Below, one piece after another: positions 1-9,162 of a stretch of 64,000 bases of DNA. The notes under the pieces are model-generated. The model was given only the letters and a program-made list of their open reading frames with translations. It searched no databases and was not told the DNA's origin. The DNA comes from Nitrosomonas communis. GTDB lineage: Bacteria; Pseudomonadota; Gammaproteobacteria; Burkholderiales; Nitrosomonadaceae. Location of the stretch: assembly GCF_001007935.1 (NCBI RefSeq), contig NZ_CP011451.1, positions 1,736,001 to 1,800,000 of the forward strand. Direction: 5' to 3'. A program made the translations under genes and the position numbers. How positions within the stretch are numbered: position 1 is the first letter of the stretch; each line of letters begins with the position of its first letter.

Positions 1-2
1 AC

Positions 3-1127
3 TTGCAAACGGAAGCATTAGCTGAATTTGAACGAATTAACCAGAAATGGCAAGACCAGCTCGATGAAGGCAGGCATTTATTCGAGGTTGCTCAGTTGCA
101 GCGCGATGAAATGATTCAGTTTAAGACCGAACAAGAACGTTCATTTTTTAATTACCTACAGGAATTCTATGAAGGTCGTGGAGCGACCTTGTTTTTAGCG
201 CTAACCGCATTTATTAGTGTCTATCTTATGATGTTATTGATCTTAAAATTTTTTGGTTTGTTGTTAAATGGTAGAGATAAAAAAAGAAATTACTTTCAGA
301 GACTGATTTTAGTTCTCTATTATTTTATGACGGTAATATTTGCATTAACTGCATTTTTTTATGTTCTGGAAGCACGAGATGATGCAGTGATGACGGGTAT
401 AATGATTGTAATTCTGATCAGCATTGCTTGGGTATTAAAGAACTCAATTCCTGCTTTTTTTGAAGAATTGAGGCTATTGCTTAATACAGGTTCTGCTCGA
501 GAAGGCGAGTGCATTTCTTATAATGGGATCACTATGCAAATAGGAAGCTTGCATTATTATACTAATCTAACCAATCCATTACTCCCCGGGCTAAAGCTGA
601 GGTTGACATTATCAGAATTAGCTAAATATGTTTCACGCCCTGTTTCCAAAGATGAGCCTTGGTTCCCCTGTAAAGTAGGAGATTATGTGATGCTTTATGG
701 AGATATTTATGGAAAGGTGAAAAACATTACACTTGAGAATATCGTTTTATCATTACCTGATGGAACCATGCCCATCACATACACTATTGAGGATTTCTTA
801 TATGCTACTCCACGAAATTTTTCATTAGGTTTTGTCGCTACCACCACATTCGGGCTTGATGTTAAGCATTTTGAAATGAGTACTGTTGAGATACCTGGAA
901 TTTTGACAGAAGGGATTCATCAAGGAATATTGAAGGAAAGTTTTGGAGTTTCTTTAATAGACTTATCCGTTCATTTTGCTAAAGCTGATCTTTCTATCTT
1001 AGAGTACGAAATTATTGCTAACTTTGATGGTGCTGCAGCTAATGAATTTTATTCCATAATACGCGCTTTACAACGTTATGCAGTACAAATATGCAATGAA
1101 CAACAATGGATTTCAATAACTGAGTAA
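3..1127 (+). CDS. MscS-like mechanosensitive channel-related membrane protein (5' end outside window)
   Basis: The reading frame is open to the window edge, so the true start probably lies upstream; the TTG at position 3 is only the first possible start inside the window. The visible 374 residues begin with a charged helical stretch, followed by three hydrophobic segments (about residues 60-87, 98-122 and 129-150), then a soluble C-terminal half. The soluble part has a region around GDYVMLYGDIYGKVKNI that resembles the beta domain of MscS-type channels, where a short barrel follows the pore helix. The family assignment rests on this topology and local resemblance only. It would act in the inner membrane, possibly in osmotic release. 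A different membrane protein family is possible. Confidence 0.55.
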   Translation: MQTEALAEFERINQKWQDQLDEGRHLFEVAQLQRDEMIQFKTEQERSFFNYLQEFYEGRGATLFLALTAFISVYLMMLLILKFFGLLLNGRDKKRNYFQRLILVLYYFMTVIFALTAFFYVLEARDDAVMTGIMIVILISIAWVLKNSIPAFFEELRLLLNTGSAREGECISYNGITMQIGSLHYYTNLTNPLLPGLKLRLTLSELAKYVSRPVSKDEPWFPCKVGDYVMLYGDIYGKVKNITLENIVLSLPDGTMPITYTIEDFLYATPRNFSLGFVATTTFGLDVKHFEMSTVEIPGILTEGIHQGILKESFGVSLIDLSVHFAKADLSILEYEIIANFDGAAANEFYSIIRALQRYAVQICNEQQWISITE

Positions 1128-1288
1128 AATTTTGCCGGTTCTTTACTCTACCAGACATTCATACCCGGATATTGCTTTATAATTCCAACTAAAACAATAC
1201 TCTAATTTTTATCAGCCATTATCCAGAGATTGTGTAAAGAAGGGTTAATTTAAAACCTGTAAAAAAATATTCAGCACTCCACTATCTC

Positions 1289-2413
1289 TTATAGCTGTTT
1301 TCCAGGTTTGCTTTTTATTGAATCCTCAGCGTTTGTTTCAATTTCCGAATTGCTATCTTGATAGGCATATTTGCCGACATTAAAATCCTTACCGAAAATT
1401 TGCCAAAATGCGACGAACAAAACAGCAATAAGCGGACCAACGACGAATCCATTGACTCCTATTAGCGTAAGCCCACCCAACGTCGACAATAAAACCATCC
1501 AATCAGGCAATTTGGTATCTCGGCCAACCAAAATCGGCCGCAAAACGTTATCTGCCAGTCCAATGATAAACACACCATACGCAATTAACACCGTCGCCTC
1601 GAACCATTGTGTGATTGTATACAAATAGATTGCAGCTGGCACCCATACCAGACCTGCACCAATAACCGGAATCATCGAGAAAATTGCCATAATCACACCC
1701 CACAACAACGGAGACGGAATGCCTAAAATCCAGAAAATAAGACCACCCAGCGTTCCTTGAAGCATAGCAACCAGTAAATTTCCTTTAACTGTAGCTCTAG
1801 CAACCCCGGCAATATTTTGAAAAAGCAACCGCTCGCGCTCGTCACCCATTGGTATGACATAAATGAGCTTTTCAATCAACTGCCGACCATCGCGCAATAG
1901 AAAGAACGCAATGTACAACATTAATGCAAGCTTAGTAAAAAAGTTAAAAGTACCTATACCTAATGCTACGGCATTCTGCGTCAGAAAACTACCAATTCCC
2001 ACCATTACTTCAGTCGCATTTTTTTGCAGTGAAGCGATATCGATGTCCATCCGTTCAAGAAATTGCTGCATTACGGGAAACGCTCGCCGAATCTGATCGA
2101 AATATTGCGCTAGCTGAATCTCACCACTTGCAATACGTTGGTAAAGCGCACTACCCTGCTGAAAAAAAGATGTCAACAACAACAAAAAAGGGATAACGAC
2201 TAAAAATATACAAGCTATGAGTGTAATTAGAGCGATCAAATTAGGTTGCTCCCCCAATTTTTTTTTCAACCAAAGCTGCACTGGATGAAACAGGATTGCA
2301 ATAATGCAAGCCCATAAAATAGGTGCAAAAAACGGTTTAAGCAGAAATAAAAAAAGGCCCGTAACAAATGTTAGTGCAATCAAGAATGTTTGCCGCTCAA
2401 GTATTTTGATCAT
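1289..2413 (-). CDS. AI-2E family transporter (PerM/YdiK type)
   Basis: About 374 residues of polytopic membrane protein. Hydrophobic pairs occur at the N-terminus, around residue 60, and in the C-terminal half, with the long amphipathic region near residues 90-150 typical of this family between the second and third membrane blocks. The C-terminal motif region with GLADNVLRPILVG is characteristic of AI-2E/PerM proteins. Members export small molecules or ions; the substrate cannot be told from sequence. The ATG at 2413 is preferred over the GTG one codon upstream because a GAGG lies about 9 bases before it. It stands alone between two long non-coding stretches. Confidence 0.85.
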   Translation of the reverse strand: MIKILERQTFLIALTFVTGLFLFLLKPFFAPILWACIIAILFHPVQLWLKKKLGEQPNLIALITLIACIFLVVIPFLLLLTSFFQQGSALYQRIASGEIQLAQYFDQIRRAFPVMQQFLERMDIDIASLQKNATEVMVGIGSFLTQNAVALGIGTFNFFTKLALMLYIAFFLLRDGRQLIEKLIYVIPMGDERERLLFQNIAGVARATVKGNLLVAMLQGTLGGLIFWILGIPSPLLWGVIMAIFSMIPVIGAGLVWVPAAIYLYTITQWFEATVLIAYGVFIIGLADNVLRPILVGRDTKLPDWMVLLSTLGGLTLIGVNGFVVGPLIAVLFVAFWQIFGKDFNVGKYAYQDSNSEIETNAEDSIKSKPGKQL

Positions 2414-2993
2414 CACAGAATCCTCGTTATGTCAACACGCTTTGGGAAAAGTTATCGTGGTGAAAATAGCAGCCGAAATGCACCTAAATGATTAAAATTC
2501 TACAAAAGCAAAAGCCCTCTTCTCACTTATATCAAGAGCCTGAGAAAGCTACTATAACTTGATTAACATGCAATCTTGCTTTCTCGCCCGAGAGCGGCCT
2601 GGAGCTCAACGATTAGCGAGTGGTGTTCGCCCTCATATTCCAACCATCTACGCTAGTCTAGCTATTTTTTCAAATACTTGATTGTGACTTCATAAAATAT
2701 TTTTATCCACCGTTGTTTTTGTTACTTTTTGGCTTTGGATTATTTTCTTCTTTAATGGAGAAACTCTAAACTCTGGTTAAGCAGTGATTTTCAATAAATC
2801 ATCTTATACTTTTATTATTTAAAAAACCCCGCACCAGTAGCAGCAAGAAATTCTTCAAGCTGGATTTCAGCGATTTCCTGATTATGTGCTGTACCACACA
2901 GATTCCCTGGCTATTATGAGCTAAATTAGTGCGAGCACAGCCATTTATTTCATTGTGCCACTAAAGTTTCTGGCTATTTATAAAGGAGAAGAC
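2414..2993. other. Intergenic region between divergent genes
   Basis: About 580 bases, AT-rich, between the AI-2E transporter on the minus strand and the FAD/Rieske gene on the plus strand, so it should carry both promoters. I could not pick out a convincing promoter or operator. A short minus-strand open stretch ending near 2819 reads like protein but is only about 28 codons and has no start. Confidence 0.5.
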
Positions 2994-4538
2994 ATGCAAA
3001 ATATTAGAAATGACTCTTCCGTTTCCATCTGGCAAGCTACCACCACCCTTCCTGCTTTTCCTTCTCTTGAGAGCGATGTTGAAACGGATGTATGCGTGAT
3101 AGGTGCTGGTATTGCTGGTCTTACCACAGCCTATCTTCTAACCGAACAAAATCAAAAAGTAGTACTAATAGATGCCCATTGCATTGGTAGCGGTGAAACC
3201 GGGCGTACTACAGCACATCTTTTTCCTCCGGATGAGTGGTATCACAACATCGAAGACCATTTTGGAGCCGAGCATGCTGCCTTAGTAGCTAATAGCTTTT
3301 CTAAAGCAATCGATTTAGTTGAATCCATTATCAAAAAAGAACGAATTGATTGTTCATTCGAGCGCTTGGATGGCTATTTATATGCCTACTCTGAGAAAGA
3401 TTTTAAAAGTATCGAAAAGGAATTCAATGCCGCACGCAAAGCGGGCGTCACTGTCCAGAAACTGGAGCAAGTTCCTGGAATAAGTTTCACTACCGGCCCT
3501 TGTATACAATATTCTAACCAGGCCCAGTTCCATCCACTTAAATATTTGAATGGATTAACAGAGGCTCTTGTGCGTAATGCTGGTATCGTTCATTGCGGTA
3601 CTCGTGCACTAAAGATCGAAGGCGACAAATCAATGCAGATAGTGAGTACGGATGGTGGAAAAATTAAAGCCAAATCTGTCGTCGTCGCCACGAATACTCC
3701 CTTCAACAATAAATTAGTCATACACACCAAACAAGCCGCGTACAGAACCTATGTGATCGGCGTACGTGTTCCTAAGAAAAGCGTGCCGCGCATTCTAATG
3801 TGGGATACCGGTGATCCTTATTACTATGTGCGCCTGGAGACACCAGATTCTGAAAGCGACTCTGAAATACTGATTGTGGGCGGGAGGGATCATAAAGTTG
3901 GACAAGATGATCATCCTGAGCATCGTTATGACGAAATCGAACAGTGGGTCCGTGATCGCTTTCCAATGGCTCAATCGGTTGAATATCGATGGTCAGGCGA
4001 AATCATGGAATCCGCGGATGGCTTAGCGTTTCTCGGGCACAATCCGATGGATGACAACAACGTATATGTGATCACAGGGGATTCCGGTAATGGCATGACA
4101 CATGGCACGCTCGGTGGAATGATTATCACCGATTTGATTATGGGAAGGAATAACCCATGGACTTCCCTGTACAATCCAGCACGTAAAGCCATTCATGGCA
4201 TTTCCGACTTTGTTACTGAACAAGCTAATACGCAGGCTCAGTATACCGACTGGTTAAAAGGAGGCCAGGTAGCCTCTGTTCAAGAGATCCTGGCAGGGCA
4301 AGGGGCCATTGTTCAGGATGGCCTCCACAAATGGGCCGTTTATAGAGATGACCAAGGTGAATTGCATGCGGTATCGGCTAAGTGTACCCATTTAGGATGC
4401 GTTGTTCACTTCAATTCCGCAGAACGTTCATGGGATTGCCCTTGCCATGGCTCACGCTTTGATACGAATGGTAAAGTATTACATGGCCCTGCTTCAACTC
4501 CTCTTGCTCCCGTAGATCTCGAACTCAATAAAACTTAG
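2994..4538 (+). CDS. FAD-dependent oxidoreductase with C-terminal Rieske [2Fe-2S] domain
   Basis: A 514-residue protein. The N-terminus has a DAO-type FAD-binding fold with the dinucleotide motif VIGAGIAGLTTAYLL near residue 35, and the body resembles glycine/D-amino-acid oxidase-like enzymes. The last ~90 residues form a Rieske domain with CTHLGC and CPCHGS, supplying two Cys and two His ligands to a [2Fe-2S] cluster. It probably oxidises an amine or similar substrate and passes electrons to the cluster; the substrate is unknown. ATG 2994 is chosen over GTG 2955 because AAGGAG precedes it at good spacing. The stop codon overlaps the ribosome-binding site of a small broken gene downstream. 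Confidence 0.88.
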   Translation: MQNIRNDSSVSIWQATTTLPAFPSLESDVETDVCVIGAGIAGLTTAYLLTEQNQKVVLIDAHCIGSGETGRTTAHLFPPDEWYHNIEDHFGAEHAALVANSFSKAIDLVESIIKKERIDCSFERLDGYLYAYSEKDFKSIEKEFNAARKAGVTVQKLEQVPGISFTTGPCIQYSNQAQFHPLKYLNGLTEALVRNAGIVHCGTRALKIEGDKSMQIVSTDGGKIKAKSVVVATNTPFNNKLVIHTKQAAYRTYVIGVRVPKKSVPRILMWDTGDPYYYVRLETPDSESDSEILIVGGRDHKVGQDDHPEHRYDEIEQWVRDRFPMAQSVEYRWSGEIMESADGLAFLGHNPMDDNNVYVITGDSGNGMTHGTLGGMIITDLIMGRNNPWTSLYNPARKAIHGISDFVTEQANTQAQYTDWLKGGQVASVQEILAGQGAIVQDGLHKWAVYRDDQGELHAVSAKCTHLGCVVHFNSAERSWDCPCHGSRFDTNGKVLHGPASTPLAPVDLELNKT

Positions 4539-4547
4539 GAGTACAAA

Positions 4548-4743
4548 ATGGATAACAAAAAATGAATTCCGTCATAAATTAAGGGAAATCCTGTTAACTG
4601 ATCTGACCGAACTACCCGTCAATTGCGCAGTACTGATAGCAGTGAAATCCAGAGAAAAACACCGAATAAGTTGCCTGAATTTGGCGTCGCTAATTCGAGA
4701 ACGGAAAGAGTATTTATTTTTAGCTTATCTCTTAGGAAGTTAG
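4548..4743 (+). pseudogene. Small gene of about 64 codons broken by one extra base in an A-run
   Basis: Directly after the Rieske gene, a strong ribosome-binding site (TAGGAG, overlapping the upstream stop) precedes ATG 4548. That frame ends after five codons (MDNKK, then TGA). From 4564 the next frame is open for 59 codons to TAG at 4741. Removing one A from the six-A run at 4557-4562 would join them into a 64-residue hydrophilic protein beginning MDNKNEFRHKLREILL. The ideal start signal, coupling to the upstream gene and open second frame argue for a real small gene, inactivated or mis-sequenced by a single homopolymer base. I do not recognise the protein. Confidence 0.45.
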
Positions 4744-4773
4744 CATACTTTAATCAGTACTTAACTTCCTAAG
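4731..4773. terminator. 12-bp perfect hairpin between convergent genes
   Basis: CTTAGGAAGTTA at 4731-4742 is perfectly repeated in inverted form at 4762-4773 with a 19-base loop. It lies between the end of the plus-strand Rieske operon and the end of the minus-strand lipoprotein gene, so it could serve as a bidirectional terminator. The stem is not GC-rich and no clean T-run follows, so this is tentative. Confidence 0.4.
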
Positions 4774-4801
4774 ACCCAAAACAAATAAATACAACGTAAT
4801 A

Positions 4802-5092
4802 TTATTTATCAGTCGCATCTCTGACTGTATCTGCCTCATCTTCCAATCTATCAGCCGTATCTTCTGCTGATTTTCTTATTTGTTTTGCTTGCTCTTCCTT
4901 TCTCTCAGCTCTTGCTTCACCAGCTTTTTCAGTTGCTTCACGCATTTCTTTGTCTTCCTTGCGAATTTGGTCTGCTCTGTCTTCTAATCGATCAGCTTCC
5001 CTCTCCGCTCTGTCGCTAGCAGAACAACTAACAGAAGTTAAAACTAATAAAGAAGCGCTGAGTAACAGAGTTAATTTATTTGATTTATTCAT
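4802..5092 (-). CDS. Small exported, highly charged coiled-coil protein, possible lipoprotein
   Basis: About 96 residues. The N-terminus has a signal peptide (hydrophobic LLLSASLLVLTSVSC) ending in a possible but weak lipobox with Cys near residue 24. The rest is almost entirely Glu, Asp, Arg, Lys and Ala in a repeating pattern (RLEDRADQIRK, RLEDEADTVRD) that predicts one long amphipathic helix. ATG 5092 is chosen because GGAG lies about 9 bases upstream; the in-frame TTG five codons earlier overlaps that site. The sequence suggests a periplasmic or outer-membrane-attached helical protein. No specific function can be assigned. Confidence 0.7.
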   Translation of the reverse strand: MNKSNKLTLLLSASLLVLTSVSCSASDRAEREADRLEDRADQIRKEDKEMREATEKAGEARAERKEEQAKQIRKSAEDTADRLEDEADTVRDATDK

Positions 5093-5765
5093 TTCTATGA
5101 TCTCCAATAATTAAGTTAATGATTTTTATCCTTTTGAAGGATTTAATTTTCATCATTCCACTGCTTCAATAGCTTATCCAATATGGTGATTAATTCAATA
5201 CGTGTAAACACGTAGGGTCTTGTTGACATTTCATAGAGATAATCCCGGATATCTAATTTCTATCAGGCACGGCATCATGTTTTCGTCATTTATCTTTAGT
5301 TTGTCATACCGTGTTATTACTACTCGATATTATCGGCTTCAATATTGGAGCGGACGCAAGCGCTGCCAGGGCGCTACTTCGCTCCATTGAGGAGGGTTTC
5401 CATTTTTTCACCAACAATGACATTGTCGGCTTCACCTTACTATATGATTGATACTGTCTGCGGCTTGCCTTCGCGCCATTTTTGATTTAGAAATGACATT
5501 AAATCCGTCCAGATACTTCAGAGAAAAATTTACTTTTTATCAGAAAAAGCGGGCAAAGCTGTCATCCGAAATTTTCCTCTGCCATAGCAAAATTTTAAGG
5601 GTGGTGCAGAGGCCATTAAATGAAAAAGGGAACGCTGCCTATTTTTATTGTATTTATGCATAAAAAGAATAATATGGCGTTAGAACCCTTTTGTAATATT
5701 CTTTGCAATCAGCGTGCAATGCATGAGAAGTATCATGAACTGGAACTATCGGAAAGGAGGTTGTT
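5093..5765. other. Long intergenic region with one degenerate repeat copy
   Basis: About 670 bases between the divergent charged-protein gene and the SGNH hydrolase. Apart from the repeat copy at 5416-5500 I see no gene. The plus-strand open frame at 5448-5663 starts inside the repeat and has no ribosome-binding site. Confidence 0.5.
5416..5500. repeat. MITE-like repeat, copy 1 (left end lost)
   Basis: Contains the family core (TGTCGGCTTCACCTT, then GATACTGTCTGCGGC) and the right terminal repeat GATTTAGAAATG, but lacks the left terminal inverted repeat. A 9-bp direct repeat AATGACATT occurs at both ends of what remains. Confidence 0.75.
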
Positions 5766-6644
5766 ATGATAAATGAGAACTTCGAGCAGATGGATAGCTG
5801 GACAAGTGAGGAAGTCGCCAAATTCAAAGAAGCAGCCAAGATAAAAGAAATCCAGCCGAGGGAAAAAGCAATAGGTTTTCTGGTAAAAACAGCTGCCAAG
5901 AAGCCTGGCAGGGTTATCGCTGAGGGAGACTCATGGTTCGATTACTTGCCGGGCACTGATCTTATCGATTGCCTTAAGAACCATTATGATTACGATATCG
6001 AGCATTATGCTAAGGCTGGCGATACCTTGGAAAACATGATTTTCGGCACCGGAATTAACAAACACTTCCAGCGGGTTGCTCCGCAGATTGAGACCGTACT
6101 GCGCCGGATAAAAGAGGTGCAACCGAAAGTGTTTCTGTTCTCGGGTGGGGGCAACGATGTGGCTGGTGACGAGTTCGAGTCGTATCTGAACCACAAGAAT
6201 AGCGGTTTGCCTGCCTTACGGAAAGATTTCGTCGAAAACATGATCAACATCGTATTTCGTCAATACTTCACAGAGCTTATCAAACGGGTGGCTGCCGTAT
6301 CACCAGCCACGCAGATAGTAGCCCATGGTTATGGCCACACGTTTCCAACGGGAGAAAGTGTTGATTTCCTGTTTTTCACCTTTGCAGGACCGTGGTTGCG
6401 GCCGGCACTTGCAAGAAAAGGGATCTTCGAGGCTACTGAACAGCAAAATCTCGTGTTTGAGCTTATTGATAAATACAACGAGATGCTGCGAGAGATGGCG
6501 CATGTTCACGCCAACTTCCACCATATCGATCTGCGCCCTATTCTCAATCCTGCAAGTGACTGGGCAAACGAGCTTCATTTGAAGAATAGCGCTTATGCAC
6601 GCTCGGCTGCACAAATCCACGATAAAATACAATCCTTGCTTTAA
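5766..6644 (+). CDS. SGNH/GDSL-type hydrolase
   Basis: A 292-residue protein with the hallmarks of the SGNH hydrolase superfamily: block I as EGDSWFDY near residue 58 (catalytic Ser), block III as GGGNDV near residue 127 (Gly and Asn of the oxyanion hole), and a C-terminal DWANELHL block carrying the catalytic Asp and His. Such enzymes are esterases, lipases or acyl-transferring enzymes; the substrate is unknown. No signal peptide is visible, so it is likely cytoplasmic. ATG 5766 has a strong AAAGGAGG about 5 bases upstream. It is a single gene flanked by two copies of the 101-bp repeat. Confidence 0.82.
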   Translation: MINENFEQMDSWTSEEVAKFKEAAKIKEIQPREKAIGFLVKTAAKKPGRVIAEGDSWFDYLPGTDLIDCLKNHYDYDIEHYAKAGDTLENMIFGTGINKHFQRVAPQIETVLRRIKEVQPKVFLFSGGGNDVAGDEFESYLNHKNSGLPALRKDFVENMINIVFRQYFTELIKRVAAVSPATQIVAHGYGHTFPTGESVDFLFFTFAGPWLRPALARKGIFEATEQQNLVFELIDKYNEMLREMAHVHANFHHIDLRPILNPASDWANELHLKNSAYARSAAQIHDKIQSLL

Positions 6645-6992
6645 CCATCGTGGTGACATTGGTGGGAGATCATCGAAATGGAGATTTAGGAGGTGGAGTA
6701 ATTAGAGGCATGATTGATTGCCTTGTTTTACCCGAAATTAAACGTGTCTCACGATAGCAATACATGATGATCAATTGTTCCATTTCTAAATCAAAACTGA
6801 CTTTGTCGGCTTCACCTTGCCGTATGATGGGCACTGTCTGCGGCTCGCCTTCGTGTCATGTTTGATTGAGAAGTGGAATGATGTACTGCTTCACTAGCGC
6901 ATCAACACGCAACACGCAACATGCTCCTGCCCTTCCCACATTTTCATTCTGAATAATAAATGTTAGATTATCCGATTTATTCGGAGAATCAT
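6645..6992. other. Intergenic region with one repeat copy
   Basis: About 350 bases, mostly taken up by repeat copy 2 (6778-6879) and a short leader to the Nudix gene. Nothing else recognised. Confidence 0.5.
6778..6879. repeat. MITE-like repeat, copy 2
   Basis: Nearly full copy from TTCCATTTCTAAATC to GAAGTGGAAT with the complete core. Flanks are TTG on the left and TGA on the right, so no perfect target duplication remains. Confidence 0.88.
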
Positions 6993-7442
6993 ATGCCCCG
7001 GCCGGTTACTCCATCGCTCGCCAGCGATATCATTATCGAACTTATCGATTATCCCAATCGTCCCATTGTCTTGATCGAGCGCGCTCATCTTCCCTATGGC
7101 TGGGCCATTCCTGGAGGGTTTGTCGATGTCGGTGAAATGATGGAACAAGCAGCGGTGCGAGAAGCGCGAGAAGAAGTTAGCTTAGATATAAAGTTGATCG
7201 CTTTACTCGGTCTTTATTCTGATCCAAGCCGTGACAGTCGTGGACATACTGTAACTGCAGTTTATGTGGCCGAGGCTTGTGGTACCCCAGTGGCAGACGA
7301 CGACGCCAAAAATTGCCAGATATTCAGTGTAGATAATTTGCCCCAGCTTTTGGCTTTCGACCACAGTCTAGTACTTTCCGATTATCTTAATTTTCGTTCG
7401 ACTGGAAAAGTGGCACCACTACGCGGTGTTTTTAAAATTTAA
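6993..7442 (+). CDS. Nudix hydrolase
   Basis: About 149 residues. The Nudix box is intact (GGFVDVGE followed seven residues later by REAREEV), giving the metal-binding glutamates. Residues before it (PYGWAIPGG) match ADP-ribose pyrophosphatase-like and general housekeeping Nudix enzymes, which hydrolyse nucleoside diphosphates linked to another group. ATG 6993 is preferred to the TTG at 6960 because GGAG is placed 6 bases before it. Exact substrate unknown. It is monocistronic. Confidence 0.85.
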   Translation: MPRPVTPSLASDIIIELIDYPNRPIVLIERAHLPYGWAIPGGFVDVGEMMEQAAVREAREEVSLDIKLIALLGLYSDPSRDSRGHTVTAVYVAEACGTPVADDDAKNCQIFSVDNLPQLLAFDHSLVLSDYLNFRSTGKVAPLRGVFKI

Positions 7443-7455
7443 AGTATCCTTATCG

Positions 7456-7529
7456 CTTCAAAATTAGGTTTCATAATCCCTCACTCAGTCTTCGCCCTAT
7501 AGGGAAGGTATTGATGCCTAATTTTGAAG
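7456..7529. repeat. 74-bp element bounded by a 13-bp perfect inverted repeat
   Basis: CTTCAAAATTAGG at 7456-7468 pairs perfectly with CCTAATTTTGAAG at 7517-7529. The 48 bases between include a small palindrome around CCCTATAGGG. It lies between the convergent Nudix and YajQ genes. It could be a long bidirectional terminator or a minimal mobile repeat; no second copy was found in the window. Confidence 0.45.
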
Positions 7530-7631
7530 TACGAGGAGATGCCTGACAAAAAGCCGCTTTTAATCATGGCATCGTTGTGCAACCGTTCATTACCTCAGCA
7601 ATGATCACTGCGCTTACTCTGCCACACCTAG

Positions 7632-8120
7632 CTAATCCCTAAAATTCTGATATTGCAGTGGAAAGTCTGTAATAGATTCCTTAACGAATGCAATACAGTC
7701 CTGCAAGTCATCACGATTCTTGCCAGTAACACGCACGGATTCGCCCTGGATGCTTGCTTGTACCTTCAGCTTGCTTTCTTTGATCAGCTTGACGATCTTT
7801 TTCGCCAGTTCAGTTTCCACTCCTACTTTCACAGTGTAGGAACGCTTCACTTTGTTGCCACTGACCTTCTCGATCTTATCATTGATATCAAGGCTGCGGA
7901 TATCTACGCCACGTTTGCTCAACTTGGAAGTGAGAATGTCCTGCACCTGGCTCAGCTGGAATTCATTGTCAGCATACATGGTAAGTTCCATTTCGGCCTG
8001 TTCCACGCGCGCGTCCGACCCTTTGAAATCAAAGCGTGTAGTGACTTCTTTGTTGGTTTGTTCCACTGCGTTCTTGACTTCGGTTTTATCTACTTCGGAT
8101 ACGATATCAAAAGACGGCAT
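7632..8120 (-). CDS. yajQ: YajQ family nucleotide-binding protein
   Basis: About 162 residues, the normal length for the family, beginning [11 protein letters not shown], which is the typical YajQ start. The two-subdomain ferredoxin-like fold is suggested by [12 protein letters not shown] and the C-terminal [12 protein letters not shown]. Homologues bind cyclic di-GMP in some gammaproteobacteria and bind RNA or nucleotides in others. ATG 8120 is chosen over the annotatable start two codons upstream because AAGGAG stands 6 bases before it. A repeat copy follows immediately upstream of the gene, so the promoter must be very close or inside the repeat. Confidence 0.92.
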   Translation of the reverse strand: MPSFDIVSEVDKTEVKNAVEQTNKEVTTRFDFKGSDARVEQAEMELTMYADNEFQLSQVQDILTSKLSKRGVDIRSLDINDKIEKVSGNKVKRSYTVKVGVETELAKKIVKLIKESKLKVQASIQGESVRVTGKNRDDLQDCIAFVKESITDFPLQYQNFRD

Positions 8121-8161
8121 GTTCACTCCTTATAACAGCAAGAAAACGACAAATTAACCTA

Positions 8162-8264
8162 ATTCCATTTCTAAATCAAAAATGATTTTGTCGGCTTCAC
8201 CTTGTCGTATGATTGATACTGTCTGCGGCTCGCCTTCGCGTGATTTTCGATTTAGAAATGGAAT
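8162..8264. repeat. MITE-like repeat, copy 3, with TAA target duplication
   Basis: Full 101-bp core (8163-8263) flanked by TAA at 8160-8162 and TAA at 8264-8266. It lies about 40 bases upstream of the yajQ start codon. Confidence 0.92.
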
Positions 8265-8643
8265 AAACACTGCAGCTGCTCGGGGTGAAGCATGAGGTGA
8301 CTCAGGTAACAAGGCTGGGTGCAATAAGTTCGCAGGGGCGCTCCCTGCAACGACGCTTTCGTGCCTGGAGCGGTCCACATTATACCGGCGTGGTGGCTTT
8401 AATATTCGGCTGAATGAGAAATTTCCAAAGAGGCCTCTATATGTCATGGGCTTAACTCTCCAATTAAGCGATCAATTGCAATTTTAGGATAATTAGGAAT
8501 GAGCGTCCTCATTACCTGATCTTGAGAAAGCGGTGTTAAACCCTTTTATTCAATTCATGCATGAAAAAAATAATATAGTAAGTTTTATAAGATATGGAGG
8601 TTATGTTGTCATGTACATGTTCTTATAGGCGGCCCTACTACCA
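8265..8643. other. Intergenic region, possible gene relic
   Basis: About 380 bases between repeat copy 3 and the end of the lipoprotein gene. From 8267 one plus-strand frame stays open for about 46 codons with a protein-like composition and higher GC than its surroundings, but it has no start and I do not recognise it. Otherwise empty. Confidence 0.4.
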
Positions 8644-9162
8644 TTAGTCACACCACTCGAATTTCAGAATTTTACATCGTAGTTCTGACTGCGATGGGCT
8701 TGTGCCCACTTGGTTTGCGAACTGTTGTATAGCAGTTTTACAATTTTCTAGTGCCATGTGCTCTGCTTGCTCTCTATCTGGTGCGCGCGCTAATCCATGC
8801 ACTCCAATCAAGCTGTATCCCTGGTTTGCTCTACAATACTGGTGGCCACAATAATAGTTAGGAAAATAGTCAAGCACCCATTGGCAGCAGCTTCCCCATC
8901 CTTCCCGGGGAGGGCCTAAAACATCATATAGAGGTACAGCCAGAACCGCGGCAAATCCCTTGTCGTTGAATCCAGTCTTGTCAACAACATCGCCTTGCAC
9001 GACTTCACCACGATTATCAAGATAGCTAATTACAGTATTTGACTGAGGATGCTTAGAACTACAGAGATCAGCCTCATATTGTGCCCGTATTTTTTCTTGA
9101 GGCGTGGCACAACCCACTAGGATACTAACTGAAAGTGCGACAAATACCAGCGGTAGTTTCAT
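8644..9162 (-). CDS. Cysteine-rich lipoprotein with DUF4189-like C-terminus
   Basis: 172 residues. A signal peptide ends in the lipobox LVGC (Cys 18), so it should be anchored in the inner or outer membrane. The middle is rich in Cys and aromatic residues (GSCCQWVLDYFPNYYCGHQYC). The C-terminal part (GVHGLARAPDREQAEHMALENC) resembles the DUF4189 pattern in which a repeated Ala-rich helix ends in Cys. Function unknown. It is monocistronic. Confidence 0.65.
   Translation of the reverse strand: MKLPLVFVALSVSILVGCATPQEKIRAQYEADLCSSKHPQSNTVISYLDNRGEVVQGDVVDKTGFNDKGFAAVLAVPLYDVLGPPREGWGSCCQWVLDYFPNYYCGHQYCRANQGYSLIGVHGLARAPDREQAEHMALENCKTAIQQFANQVGTSPSQSELRCKILKFEWCD

Noticed and set aside
2701..2711. 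Single DnaA-box-like sequence TTATCCACC
   Set aside because: One isolated near match is expected by chance.
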